From: Shinella zoogloeoides
Lineage (GTDB): Bacteria; Pseudomonadota; Alphaproteobacteria; Rhizobiales; Rhizobiaceae
NCBI RefSeq assembly: GCF_030733845.1
Contig: NZ_CP132311.1
Span: forward strand, 1,739,501-1,803,500
DNA: 64,000 nt
Direction of reading: 5' to 3'
In this document: positions 1 through 10,047 of the stretch, piece by piece
Numbering within the stretch: position 1 is the first letter of the stretch
How the letters are laid out: each line of letters begins with the position of its first letter
Made by a program: the position numbers and the translations under genes
The notes under the pieces: model-generated
What the model saw: only the letters and a program-made list of their open reading frames with translations
Told to the model about the DNA's origin: nothing
Databases searched by the model: none

Positions 1-718
1 GTTCGCCCGCACGCTTTCGATGCGCTCGCCGCGCGATCCGGCCCTGCCGAGCCGTCCCGGCCGGCCGGAGAAGCCGGAGCTCATTCCGCCCAAGCACATG
101 GAGAAGCGCTCGCTGCACACGCAGAAGGGCCGCGTGGCGCTCCTCCACGCGCTCGCCCATATCGAACTCAACGCCGTCGATCTCGCGCTCGACATCGTCG
201 CCCGCTTCACGACGGAGCGCGTGCCGCATTCCTTTTTCGACGGCTGGATGCAGGTAGCCTTCGAGGAGGCGAAACATTTCCGCCTCATCCGGGACCGCCT
301 GCGCGATCTCGGCGCGGACTACGGCGACCTGCCGGCGCATGACGGCCTGTGGCAGGCGGCGCACGACACGCGCAACGACCTGACCGCGCGCCTTGCCGTG
401 GTGCCGCTCATCCTGGAAGCGCGCGGCCTCGACGTGACGCCCACCCTGCAGGCCAAGATGCGCGAGACCGGCGATGACGCGAGCGCCGACATCCTCGACA
501 TCATCTACAACGACGAGAAGGGACACGTCGCCGTGGGCGCAAAGTGGTTCCGCTTCCTCTGCGCCCGCGAGAAGAAGGACCCGTCCGCCACCTTCAAGGA
601 ACTGGTGCGCACCAATTTCCGAGGTCCCCTGAAGCCGCCGTTCAACGATGTCGCCCGCGCCGAGGCTGGCCTCACGCCCTCCTTCTACCGCTCACTCGTT
701 TCCGTCAGCCAGAGCTGA
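1..718 (+). CDS. DUF455 ferritin-like protein (5' end cut off)
   Basis: The reading frame is open from base 2, so the true start lies upstream of the window. The visible part is about 238 residues. It has the DUF455/COG2833 pattern: a basic proline-rich lead (RPGRPEKPELIPPK), then a helical core with AHIELNAVDLALD, FEEAKHF and NDEKGHV, the Glu/His residues expected of a ferritin-like di-metal helix bundle. The biochemical role of the family is not established. The M23 peptidase gene starts 99 bases downstream on the same strand. Confidence 0.85.
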   Translation, partial: FARTLSMRSPRDPALPSRPGRPEKPELIPPKHMEKRSLHTQKGRVALLHALAHIELNAVDLALDIVARFTTERVPHSFFDGWMQVAFEEAKHFRLIRDRLRDLGADYGDLPAHDGLWQAAHDTRNDLTARLAVVPLILEARGLDVTPTLQAKMRETGDDASADILDIIYNDEKGHVAVGAKWFRFLCAREKKDPSATFKELVRTNFRGPLKPPFNDVARAEAGLTPSFYRSLVSVSQS

Positions 719-817
719 TATTTGCGCCGCACAACCCCGGCGCGAAAGGCTTTATTAACCCTAACGAGGTGTAATTCTCCCAAGCTGAGACAGCAGAATC
801 GGTCGGGGAGTAAACGG

Positions 818-2107
818 GTGGCGGAGCGTCCTGAAAACCGCATCTTCGGAAAGCGCGCGCAGCGGCATGTCGTGATCCTGGCAAGCGGCGACAAGATCCG
901 TCACATGACCATCCGCCCCTGGATGGCCGCCGTCAGCTTCTGCTTTGCCGGCATGTTCACCATCGGCTACCTTGCCGCCACCTCCTATCTCGTCCTGCGC
1001 GACGACCTGATCGGCGCCACCATGGCGCGCCAGGCCCGCATGCAGCATGACTACGAGGACCGCATCTCCGCGCTGCGCGCGCAGGTCGATCGCGTCACCA
1101 GCCGCCAGCTCCTCGACCAGCAGGTCGTGGAGGAGAAGGTCGAGAAGCTGATGCAGCAGCAGCTTGCGCTTTCCCAGCGCCACGGCAAGCTCGACGCCCT
1201 TCTCACCCGCGCCGAAGGCGGCGGCGTCGAGGCAACGGATACCGTGCCCCTGCCGGACGAAAAGCCTGTCACCGATGGACGCCGCGCGGACGCCGCCGGC
1301 GCCATAAACGCCATCATGGGCATGACAGGCAGCGCGCCGCAGAAGACGAAGCAGCTCGCCTATGCGGCGCCGGGCGAATCGGTCGCCGACCGTGCCGACC
1401 GGCTGTTCTCCAAGGTCACGCTGTCGCTGAAGGACCTGGAACACGAGCAGATCGGCCGGATCCAGTCGCTGACGGCCGGCGCCTCGGAAACGGCGGATGC
1501 CATCCAGACCATTTTGCGCCGCAGTGGGTTCGACGTCACCGAGCAGGCGTCCGCCGAGGGCGATTCGGATACGGCGATCGGCGGCCCCTTCGTGGAGCCC
1601 GCCGCCTTCACCGATCCCTTCGAGAATTCGATCAACGACCTCGATATCGCACTGGAACGTCTCGACACGGCGCGCCGCACCGCGCGCAAGCTGCCGTTCG
1701 GCAATCCCCTGCCCGGCAGCAGCATCACCAGCCGTTTCGGCAACCGTACCGATCCCTTCCTCGGCCGTCTCGCGCTGCACGCAGGCATAGATTTCCGCGC
1801 CAGCACCGGCACGCAGATCCGCTCCACCGGCGCGGGCACGGTCATCGTCGCCGGCCGCACCGGCGGCTACGGCAACATGGTCGAGATCGACCACGGCGAC
1901 GGCCTGACGACGCGCTTCGCCCATCTTTCCAGCGTGTCGGTCAAGGTCGGCGACCATGTCGAGGCCAACGATCCGGTCGGCCTTTCCGGCACGACGGGCC
2001 GCTCGACAGGCCCCCATCTTCACTACGAAGTACGCCGCAACGGCAAGGCCATCGACCCGATGCGCTTCCTCACGGCGGGCATGAAGTTGACGACCTACAT
2101 GGATTGA
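818..2107 (+). CDS. M23 family metallopeptidase, membrane-anchored
   Basis: A probable peptidoglycan endopeptidase of 429 residues. A basic N-terminus is followed by one transmembrane segment (about residues 32-55), then a coiled-coil-prone stretch (about 60-140) and a C-terminal LytM/M23 domain (about 305-420). The zinc ligands are visible in HAGIDF and the C-terminal HLHYE. I chose the GTG at 818 because GGGGAG lies 7 bases upstream. The frame is open further upstream, but those codons look non-coding. The topology puts the catalytic domain in the periplasm. Rhizobial M23 proteins take part in wall remodelling and division. Whether this one hydrolyses wall or only regulates it cannot be told. 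Confidence 0.9.
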   Translation: MAERPENRIFGKRAQRHVVILASGDKIRHMTIRPWMAAVSFCFAGMFTIGYLAATSYLVLRDDLIGATMARQARMQHDYEDRISALRAQVDRVTSRQLLDQQVVEEKVEKLMQQQLALSQRHGKLDALLTRAEGGGVEATDTVPLPDEKPVTDGRRADAAGAINAIMGMTGSAPQKTKQLAYAAPGESVADRADRLFSKVTLSLKDLEHEQIGRIQSLTAGASETADAIQTILRRSGFDVTEQASAEGDSDTAIGGPFVEPAAFTDPFENSINDLDIALERLDTARRTARKLPFGNPLPGSSITSRFGNRTDPFLGRLALHAGIDFRASTGTQIRSTGAGTVIVAGRTGGYGNMVEIDHGDGLTTRFAHLSSVSVKVGDHVEANDPVGLSGTTGRSTGPHLHYEVRRNGKAIDPMRFLTAGMKLTTYMD

Positions 2108-2196
2108 CGTAACGCAAGGCCGGGCGCCTTCGTATGACAAATTTGTCCGCTACAAAGTTCAAATCACTTGCGGATTCACCAAATTCACTGATTTCC

Positions 2197-2225
2197 TTGA
2201 CTTTCCGGCACTTTCGGCATATTTG
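2197..2225 (+). promoter_or_regulatory. possible sigma-70-type promoter of the RhlE-like gene
   Basis: TTGACT at 2197-2202 and TATTTG at 2220-2225 are separated by 17 bases, in an AT-richer patch between the M23 peptidase and the helicase. The match is by eye only. Confidence 0.3.
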
Positions 2226-2299
2226 CGCTCCATCCTCGCGGCCATGTGGCTGCTGAACCCCTAGCGTTCGCAAGAACCGGAACGGAAACTGTTTTCCCT

Positions 2300-3802
<1,503 letters not shown>

Positions 3803-3811
3803 TCCCTATCC

Positions 3812-4249
3812 ATGCCCATTCCCGGCATCGACGTGCCAGGCCTCGGTTGCGGCCTGGCGCTTTTGCGTGAGGGCAGGCTTCTGCTCTACCGGCGCCTGCG
3901 CGCGCCGGAAGCCGGAACGTGGAACATCGTCGGCGGCAAGATCGATCACATGGAACGCGCGATCGACAGCGCCCGCCGCGAGGCGGAAGAGGAAACCGGG
4001 CTTTCCATCGGCGCCGTCGATCTCCTGTGCATTTCCGAGCAGATCATCGCGGAGGAGCGCCAGCACTGGCTCTCGCTCATCTATGTGAGCGAGGATTTAT
4101 CCGGCGAACCGCGCGTCATGGAGCCGGAGAAGCTGCCGGAATTCGGCTGGTTCCCGCTCGACGCCCTGCCGACGCCGCTATCGCGCTTCGCGGCCGATGC
4201 CGTGAAGGCGCTCAAGACGCGTCACCTGGCGCGCAGCGCCGCCTCGTAG
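3812..4249 (+). CDS. NUDIX hydrolase
   Basis: A 145-residue protein with a complete Nudix box, starting GGKIDHME and continuing REAEEETGL, which fits GX5EX7REUXEEXGU. It should hydrolyse a nucleoside diphosphate linked to another moiety; the substrate cannot be read from the sequence. It follows the helicase gene closely. Its 3' end overlaps the convergent TfoX-N gene by 28 bases. Confidence 0.9.
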   Translation: MPIPGIDVPGLGCGLALLREGRLLLYRRLRAPEAGTWNIVGGKIDHMERAIDSARREAEEETGLSIGAVDLLCISEQIIAEERQHWLSLIYVSEDLSGEPRVMEPEKLPEFGWFPLDALPTPLSRFAADAVKALKTRHLARSAAS

Positions 4250-4539
4250 GCCCGCCGCACCCAGATGCCCATCTCGTCCGGATCGTCGAAAGCTTCGTCG
4301 GGGATCGACCAATAGGGCATCTTCACCGGCTTGCCCTGCTTTCCCTCATAGAACCACTGCCGGCAGCCGGCAGCCGCGAAGTCGGGCGCGCTCTCGTCGT
4401 CGGCCTTCAGCAGGATCTCGCCAAACACTTCCAGCGCCAGGATGCGGCCCTGGTGGTAGATGCCCTTGCCGCCGAACATGCGCTTGATCGTCACCGGCCC
4501 CAGCGCCTGGAACATTTCCTCGATCGTATCGCGATCCAT
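4222..4539 (-). CDS. TfoX N-terminal domain protein
   Basis: A 105-residue protein with the TfoX_N fold signature (LGPVTIKRMFGGKGIYHQGRI and the conserved FYEGKQGKPVKMPYW). In gammaproteobacteria, TfoX/Sxy proteins activate competence genes together with CRP. The N-terminal domain occurs alone in many alphaproteobacteria with no known job. It begins 2 bases after the stop of the molybdopterin-binding fusion gene, so it is probably the last gene of that operon. Confidence 0.85.
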   Translation of the reverse strand: MDRDTIEEMFQALGPVTIKRMFGGKGIYHQGRILALEVFGEILLKADDESAPDFAAAGCRQWFYEGKQGKPVKMPYWSIPDEAFDDPDEMGIWVRRAYEAALRAR

Positions 4540-4541
4540 GT

Positions 4542-6152
4542 CTACCCTTTCAGAATGCCGCCCGCGGCGACGACCGCCTCCGGCGTATCGACATCGATAT
4601 GCGCCGCCTGGCCGATCTCCACGTCGACCACATCGAGCCCCGCGCTCTCGACAATATGCCGCGCGCCGACATCGCCTTCTAGATGAAGAATGGCGGCGAA
4701 GGTCGACCGGGGCAGCACGACGGGGTTGCCGCGCTTGCCGCCCGAAACCGCCCGCACGATGGCATGTCCGCCGGCAGCAGCAAAGGCATCAAGCAGCATG
4801 CGCACATCCGCGCCGGTGACATGCGGCATGTCCGCCAGCATCACCACGACGCCGTCGCAGCCCGGCCCAAGCATGGAAACGCCTGCCCGCAGGGACGTCG
4901 ACATGCCCTGCGCGTGATCCGGGTTGCGCACGATATCGATCGCGAGCCCGGCAAGCTCCGCCTCGATCTCCTCCGCCCGGTGCCCCGTCACGACCAGAAC
5001 CCGTGACGGCTTGGCCGCAAGCGCCGCCTCCACGGAGCGGCGGACGAGCGCTTCGCCGTCGAAGGCGGCGAGCAGCTTGTGGCTGCCCTTCATGCGGCTG
5101 GCGCGGCCGGCGGCGAGCACCAAAGCCGCGACGGACAAGGGCCGCTCCGGCGCGCGCAGGTCGCGCGGCTGCGGCCGGCTCGGGATTTCCGCAAGAAGCC
5201 CGCCAACGCCCATGCCCGTTATCTCCTGCGATCCCGGCGTCTCGCCGGCGAAAATGCGGGCAAGAACCCAGTCAAAGCCGTTTTCCTTCGGGCTGCGCGC
5301 GCAGCCAGGCGCACCGAGCACCGGCACCGTCCCGACGCGCGCCAGCACCAGAAGGTTTCCCGGATCGACGGGCATGCCGACATGCTCGACAATACCGCCC
5401 GCGGCGCGGATGGCAGCGGGAATCACATCGTTCGCATCGGTGACGGCCGACGCGCCGAAGACGACGACAAGGTCGTTTTCCCGCACGGCCCGGCGGATGG
5501 CATCCGCAACCTCAGCCGTGCGGTGCGGCACCCGTATCTCGTCCGTCAACCGGCTGCCGGACGGGTGCAGGCGCTGTTCGAAAAGCCGCCGGGTCTTGTC
5601 CATGACGGAAACCTTGAGCGTCGGCAATTGCGAGGCGACGAGGCCGACGCGGTGCGCCGCAAACGGCTTGACCTCCAGCGCCCGGCCCGCCGCCAGCACC
5701 GCCGCCGCCGCGCGCGCCAGCCTTTCGGGCACAGCGAGCGGAATGATCTTGATCGTCGCCACCATGTCGCCGGCCGAAACGCCGGCATGATCCGGCAGGG
5801 TGGCGATGGTGATGGACGAGTCGATGCGATTGAACCGGTCGATGGCCGCACGGTCCGCGATGAAGAGACCGTTCGCCTTGGCATGAAGGTTGATGCGGCC
5901 GGTGGCGGGCGGCGTGAAGGCGAGATGGTCGGGCTCGATGGCCGCCGCGATCAGCGCAGCGGCCTCGTCCTCACCGATATCGCCCTCCTCAAGACGCACC
6001 GCGATCACGGTCGCTACGCCGGCAGCGGCGAGCGCCGTGCGGTCCTCGACAGTCACCACATGCCCCTTGTGCAGCGAAAGCCCCTCCGCCCGCACGCCAT
6101 GCGCCAGCCGCGTGCCGACTGCCTCGGCGACCGGAATTTCCCCGAAGATCAT
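4542..6152 (-). CDS. molybdopterin-binding / molybdenum cofactor cytidylyltransferase fusion
   Basis: A 536-residue two-domain protein. The N-terminal part (about 1-330) resembles the MoeA/MoCF-type molybdopterin-binding domain (VVFGASAVTDANDVIP). The C-terminal part (about 335-536) is a MobA-like nucleotidyltransferase with LVLAAGRASRMKG, GMSTSLRAG and ADMPHVT, the MocA-type pattern for transferring CMP to Mo-molybdopterin. It should make the cytosine-dinucleotide form of the cofactor used by xanthine-dehydrogenase/CO-dehydrogenase-type enzymes. The start ATG overlaps the upstream xdhC stop as ATGA, so translation is coupled. Confidence 0.88.
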   Translation of the reverse strand: MIFGEIPVAEAVGTRLAHGVRAEGLSLHKGHVVTVEDRTALAAAGVATVIAVRLEEGDIGEDEAAALIAAAIEPDHLAFTPPATGRINLHAKANGLFIADRAAIDRFNRIDSSITIATLPDHAGVSAGDMVATIKIIPLAVPERLARAAAAVLAAGRALEVKPFAAHRVGLVASQLPTLKVSVMDKTRRLFEQRLHPSGSRLTDEIRVPHRTAEVADAIRRAVRENDLVVVFGASAVTDANDVIPAAIRAAGGIVEHVGMPVDPGNLLVLARVGTVPVLGAPGCARSPKENGFDWVLARIFAGETPGSQEITGMGVGGLLAEIPSRPQPRDLRAPERPLSVAALVLAAGRASRMKGSHKLLAAFDGEALVRRSVEAALAAKPSRVLVVTGHRAEEIEAELAGLAIDIVRNPDHAQGMSTSLRAGVSMLGPGCDGVVVMLADMPHVTGADVRMLLDAFAAAGGHAIVRAVSGGKRGNPVVLPRSTFAAILHLEGDVGARHIVESAGLDVVDVEIGQAAHIDVDTPEAVVAAGGILKG

Positions 6153-6847
6153 GATGCCGCCCCGCGCAGCGGCCGGCGGCGCAGATGCTCGATGATGTCG
6201 GCCAGGACCGCGACGGCGATCTCCGCCGGGCTTGCGGCGCCGATATCGAGGCCGATGGGCGCCGATATGCTTGCGATCTCCGCTTCGCCATGCCCCATTT
6301 CCTTCAGGCGCTCGACGCGCTTGGCATGGGTCTTCCGGCTGCCGAGCGCACCGACATAGAAACAGCCAGCGGACAATGCCTGCGACAGGGGAAAATCGTC
6401 GATCTTCGGATCGTGCGTCACCGCCACGAGCGCCGTATAGGGATCGAGCGGACGCGTTTTCAAACCGTCCTCCGGCCACTCCGCCACGAGATCGATACCG
6501 GCGAATCGTTCTTCCGTGGCAAACGCCGTGCGCGGATCGATGATGCAGACGTCAAAACCGGCGACCATGGCCATTCGCGCCAGCGCCTGGCTGATATGTA
6601 CCGCGCCGATGACGACGATGCGCGCCGGTGGCAGGTGAACGTTCAGGAAGAATTTCCGGTCTTCCACCTCCACCACGCCGGATTTCCCCGAGCGGAAAGC
6701 ATTCGCGATACTCTCGCCCAACGGCCCGGCAACGGGATCGCCCTCGCAGATCACCCGGTCGCGCCCGTCGCCGAGGTCCGTCAGGTGGATGACGGCGCGG
6801 CGCGCGGCGCGTTCCCTGTTCAGTTTTCGCAGCAGATAAGGATCCAT
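6149..6847 (-). CDS. XdhC-type protein, Rossmann (C-terminal) domain part
   Basis: A 232-residue protein whose main part is the XdhC C-terminal Rossmann domain: VVIGAVHISQALARMA (dinucleotide-binding loop), VTHDPKIDDFPL and YVGALGSRKTHAKR. XdhC/CoxF proteins bind molybdenum cofactor and help its sulfuration and insertion into xanthine-dehydrogenase-family enzymes. Here the two halves of XdhC are separate genes. The partner half ends one base inside this start (TGATG overlap), and the downstream gene overlaps by 4 bases. Confidence 0.9.
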   Translation of the reverse strand: MDPYLLRKLNRERAARRAVIHLTDLGDGRDRVICEGDPVAGPLGESIANAFRSGKSGVVEVEDRKFFLNVHLPPARIVVIGAVHISQALARMAMVAGFDVCIIDPRTAFATEERFAGIDLVAEWPEDGLKTRPLDPYTALVAVTHDPKIDDFPLSQALSAGCFYVGALGSRKTHAKRVERLKEMGHGEAEIASISAPIGLDIGAASPAEIAVAVLADIIEHLRRRPLRGAAS

Positions 6848-7173
6848 CAGCCCACCCGTTCCACATAGACGCGGATGCGCCCGCCGCAGGAAAGCCCGAC
6901 GCGCCAGGCGGTTTCATCGGCAACGCCGAACTCCAGCATGCGCGGCTCGCCGTCGCCTATCACTTCCATCGCCTCGCTGATCACCGCGCCCTCGACGCAG
7001 CCGCCGGAGACGGAGCCATGGAAATTGCCCTTGCCGTCGATGACCAGATGGCTGCCGACCGGGCGCGGCGCTGAACCCCAGGTCTCCACCACCGTGGCGA
7101 GCGCCACCATGCGTCCGTCGTCCATCCAGCGTTCCGCGGTCGCCAGAGGGTCCAGCATATCGGTCGCGTCCAT
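6847..7173 (-). CDS. XdhC/CoxI family protein, N-terminal domain part
   Basis: A 108-residue stand-alone XdhC/CoxI N-terminal domain with the conserved GSAPRPVGSHLVI and GSVSGGCVEGAV motifs. The Cys of the GGC motif is the residue linked to cofactor or sulfur handling in the family. The ATG at 7173 was chosen because GGAGGAGAAG lies directly upstream; the frame continues further up without coding character. It probably works with the adjoining Rossmann-domain gene as a two-piece XdhC. Confidence 0.9.
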   Translation of the reverse strand: MDATDMLDPLATAERWMDDGRMVALATVVETWGSAPRPVGSHLVIDGKGNFHGSVSGGCVEGAVISEAMEVIGDGEPRMLEFGVADETAWRVGLSCGGRIRVYVERVG

Positions 7174-7183
7174 TCTTCTCCTC

Positions 7184-8428
7184 CTATGCAGCCGGCAGGA
7201 AACGACGGGGATCGCCGGCGCCACGCCGTGCCTCGCCGGACAGCGCCGCCACCAGATCCGCCATGGCCTCCAGATTGTGCACCGGGCGCAGCTCGTCCAC
7301 ATGCGGCAGCATGGCCCGCACGCCGCGCGCCCGCGCCTCGAAGCCCTCGAAGCGCAGCAGCGGATTGAGCCAGACAAGCCGCCGGCAGGAACGGTGCAGC
7401 CGGTCCATCTCCTTTTCGAGCAGGTCGATGCCCTCGCGCTCCAGCCCGTCGGTGATCAAAAGCACGACGGCACCTTGCCCCAGCACGCGGCGCGACCAGA
7501 GCCGGTTGAACACCTGCAGCGTCTCGCCGATGCGCGTGCCGCCGGACCAGTCGCTGACCGTCTGGCTGCAAGCCTCGACGGCGAGATCGGGATCGCGGTG
7601 GCGCATCTGGCGCGTGACGTTGCTGAGCCGCGTGCCGAACAGGAAGGCATGGGTGCGGCGCCGCTGCTCGCCGAGCGCATGCAGGAAATGCAGGAAGATG
7701 CGCGTGTACTGGCTCATCGAGCCGGAAATGTCGGCCAGCACGACGAGCGGCGGCGCGACCCACTTCGGTTCGCGGTGCCGCGGCAGGATCAGCGCACCGC
7801 CGGTGCGCATGGCGTGGCGCATGGTGGCGCGGGCATCGATCGTCACCGGCCGGTTGCTGCGGCGAAAGCGGCGCGTGCGCACCTCGTCCAGCGGCAGCAC
7901 GAGATTGGCGATCGCCCGCTTGGCCTCGGCAAGCTCAACCGCGCTCATCTGGGCGAAATCGGTCTTGCGCAGCATCTCGCTGCCGGAGGCGGTGAAGCGG
8001 GAGTCGATCTCGATATCCGGCTCGTCGCGCGGCGGACGCCGGTCCTCGCGTCCGCCGAACAGCGCGTCGGAGACACGGGTTTCCCCCGCCTTGCGCTTCT
8101 CCCGTTCCTCATGCCGCGTCACGACCGGCGACATCAGGGCGATCATTTTTCCGACGAGATCGCGCGAGCGCCAGAACAGCCGGAAGGCCTCGTCGAAAAC
8201 GGCACCGTCCTCGTGGCGCTTGACCAGCGTCGCATGCAGCGCGGTATAGAATTCCTCCCTGTCGACGATGCCGATCGCCTGCACCGCCTCGATGGCATCC
8301 GTCACCGACGCTGGCCCAAGCCGCAGGCCCGCCTTGCGCAGCACGCGGGCGAAGAACACGATATTGTCGGCCAGCCGTCCATCCATGGCGGCGCCCGTCC
8401 CGTCGCTGCCCGCCGCGTTCATCATCAT
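7184..8428 (-). CDS. CoxE-like VWA domain protein
   Basis: A 414-residue protein of the CoxE/VWA_CoxE family. The C-terminal half holds a von Willebrand A domain with an intact MIDAS (VLADISGSMSQ, and later SGGTRIGETL and LLITDGLERE). In carbon monoxide dehydrogenase operons, CoxD (AAA ATPase) and CoxE work together to build the active-site metal cluster. The gene starts with three consecutive ATG codons, the first overlapping the moxR stop (TGATG). The MoxR-CoxE pairing supports a chaperone-like maturation complex. Confidence 0.92.
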   Translation of the reverse strand: MMMNAAGSDGTGAAMDGRLADNIVFFARVLRKAGLRLGPASVTDAIEAVQAIGIVDREEFYTALHATLVKRHEDGAVFDEAFRLFWRSRDLVGKMIALMSPVVTRHEEREKRKAGETRVSDALFGGREDRRPPRDEPDIEIDSRFTASGSEMLRKTDFAQMSAVELAEAKRAIANLVLPLDEVRTRRFRRSNRPVTIDARATMRHAMRTGGALILPRHREPKWVAPPLVVLADISGSMSQYTRIFLHFLHALGEQRRRTHAFLFGTRLSNVTRQMRHRDPDLAVEACSQTVSDWSGGTRIGETLQVFNRLWSRRVLGQGAVVLLITDGLEREGIDLLEKEMDRLHRSCRRLVWLNPLLRFEGFEARARGVRAMLPHVDELRPVHNLEAMADLVAALSGEARRGAGDPRRFLPAA

Positions 8429-9351
8429 CACCCCGCCGCCAGACCGGTTTTCACCTCGTCGAGCAGTTTGCGGCCCTCCGCGCCCTCGATGCGGGCGATG
8501 TCGTCCTGGTATTTGAGCAGGGTGCCGAGCGTGTCCGACACCGTTTCGGGGTCGAGCGCCACCCGGTCGAGCTCGGTGAGCGCCGTCGCCCAGTCGATGG
8601 TTTCGGCAACGCCGGGGTTCTTGAAGAGGTCGAGCGTGCGCAGCTTCTGCACGTAGGCGACGATCTGCTGCGAGAGCAGCGCGTTGCAGCCCGGCACCTT
8701 GCGGCGGATGATCTCCAGCTCCTGCGCGGCCGCCGGATAGTCCACCCAATGGTAGAGACAGCGCCGCTTCAGCGCGTCGTGCACCTCACGGGTCCGGTTC
8801 GTGGTGATGATGACGATGGGCGGCTCGGCGGCGCGGATCGTGCCGAGCTCCGGCACGCTCACCTGGAAATCGGAAAGCACTTCCAGGAGGAAGGCCTCGA
8901 AGGCCTCGTCGGTGCGGTCGAGTTCGTCGATCAGGAAGACCGGCGCGCGCCCGTCCGGCGAGGACAGCGCCTGCAGCACCGGCCGGCGGATCAGGTAGCG
9001 CTCGGAGAAGATATCGGCTTCGATGCGGCCACGATCCGTGGTGCCGGCGGCTTCGGCAAGGCGGATCTCCAGCATCTGCGCCGGATAGTTCCACTCGTAG
9101 ACCGCCGAGGAAATATCGAGGCCCTCGTAGCACTGAAGGCGGATCAGCGGCCGGTCAAGCGCCGATGCCAACACCTTGGCGATCTCCGTCTTGCCGACGC
9201 CGGCCTCGCCCTCCAGGAAGAGCGGCCGCTTCATGCGCAGCGACAGGAAAAGCACGGTCGCCAGCGCGCGCCCAGCGAGATAATTGCCCGCCGAGAGCAT
9301 ATCGACGGTTTCGTCGATCGATTGCGGAATGTGTCCAAGTTTATAGGGCAC
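8428..9351 (-). CDS. MoxR/CoxD-type AAA+ ATPase
   Basis: A 307-residue MoxR-class ATPase with Walker A GEAGVGKT (48-55), Walker B FLIDELDRTDEAF and sensor-1 TNRTREV. The family forms hexamers that remodel a VWA-protein-bound client, often for metal cofactor insertion. The downstream gene is its CoxE-like partner. The upstream flavin reductase ends 27 bases before this start, so they probably share a transcript. Confidence 0.93.
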   Translation of the reverse strand: MPYKLGHIPQSIDETVDMLSAGNYLAGRALATVLFLSLRMKRPLFLEGEAGVGKTEIAKVLASALDRPLIRLQCYEGLDISSAVYEWNYPAQMLEIRLAEAAGTTDRGRIEADIFSERYLIRRPVLQALSSPDGRAPVFLIDELDRTDEAFEAFLLEVLSDFQVSVPELGTIRAAEPPIVIITTNRTREVHDALKRRCLYHWVDYPAAAQELEIIRRKVPGCNALLSQQIVAYVQKLRTLDLFKNPGVAETIDWATALTELDRVALDPETVSDTLGTLLKYQDDIARIEGAEGRKLLDEVKTGLAAG

Positions 9352-9378
9352 GCAACTCCTCCAGTCCGGAGGATGAAC

Positions 9379-9876
9379 TTATAGCGTGCGGTAGCCCCGG
9401 TCCATATAGAGAAGCGCCGGTTTGTGCTCGCCGAAGGAAACGCCCAGCACTTCGCCGATCAGCACCATATGCGTCGCCATGACCTTGAACTCGACGAGGC
9501 GGCAATCGAAGGCGGCGAGCGCATCCTTCAGAACCGGCGCGCCGGTCACCAGCTCCTGCCAGTTGCCCATGGCGAAACGCTCTTCCGAGGTCAGCGCCGG
9601 GTTGCGGCCGGAAAACGCATTGGCAAGGTCGATCTGGTCGGCGGCGAGCGTGTTGAGCGCGAAGCGGCCGCTCTTCTCGAAGACCGCATTTTTCGGGTTG
9701 GAGGCGTTGACGCAGGCCAGCACCATGGCGGGATTGTCCGACACCGAGCAGGCGGCGGTGATCGTGACGCCGCGCTTCTCGCCCTCATGTACCGTCGTCA
9801 CGATCTGCACATGCCCGGCATAGCGGCTCATGGCATCACGATAGAGCGACGCGTCCACCAACAATCTGTCCAACAC
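9379..9876 (-). CDS. flavin reductase family protein
   Basis: A 165-residue member of the FMN-binding split-barrel flavin reductase family (HpaC/RutF/Fre-like), with RYAGHVQIVTT, GVTITAACSVSDNPAMV and FALNTLAADQ. It would reduce free FMN or FAD with NAD(P)H. I chose the GTG at 9876 because AAGGAG lies 6 bases upstream; a TTG at 9873 is also possible. It is the first gene of the seven-gene maturation operon and could supply electrons there, or simply sit next to it. Confidence 0.85.
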   Translation of the reverse strand: MLDRLLVDASLYRDAMSRYAGHVQIVTTVHEGEKRGVTITAACSVSDNPAMVLACVNASNPKNAVFEKSGRFALNTLAADQIDLANAFSGRNPALTSEERFAMGNWQELVTGAPVLKDALAAFDCRLVEFKVMATHMVLIGEVLGVSFGEHKPALLYMDRGYRTL

Positions 9877-10047
9877 GACGTTCTCCTTTGACACAGGAGA
9901 TACATGGCGAAAGTGAAGAAAAATGTAACCCCCGAAGTCGAATTTTCCTGTCTTGCCAGAGACAAACGGCGTTTTGTGAAGATATTTCTCTTTGACGCCC
10001 CAGGCGCGATCCTTACAAAGGGCGTGATCGCAATCCATGGATTGAGA

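Noticed and set aside
761..2140. 459-codon minus-strand open frame opposite the M23 gene
   Set aside because: It has no domain or start signal, and its composition is that of an antisense frame of a GC-rich gene.
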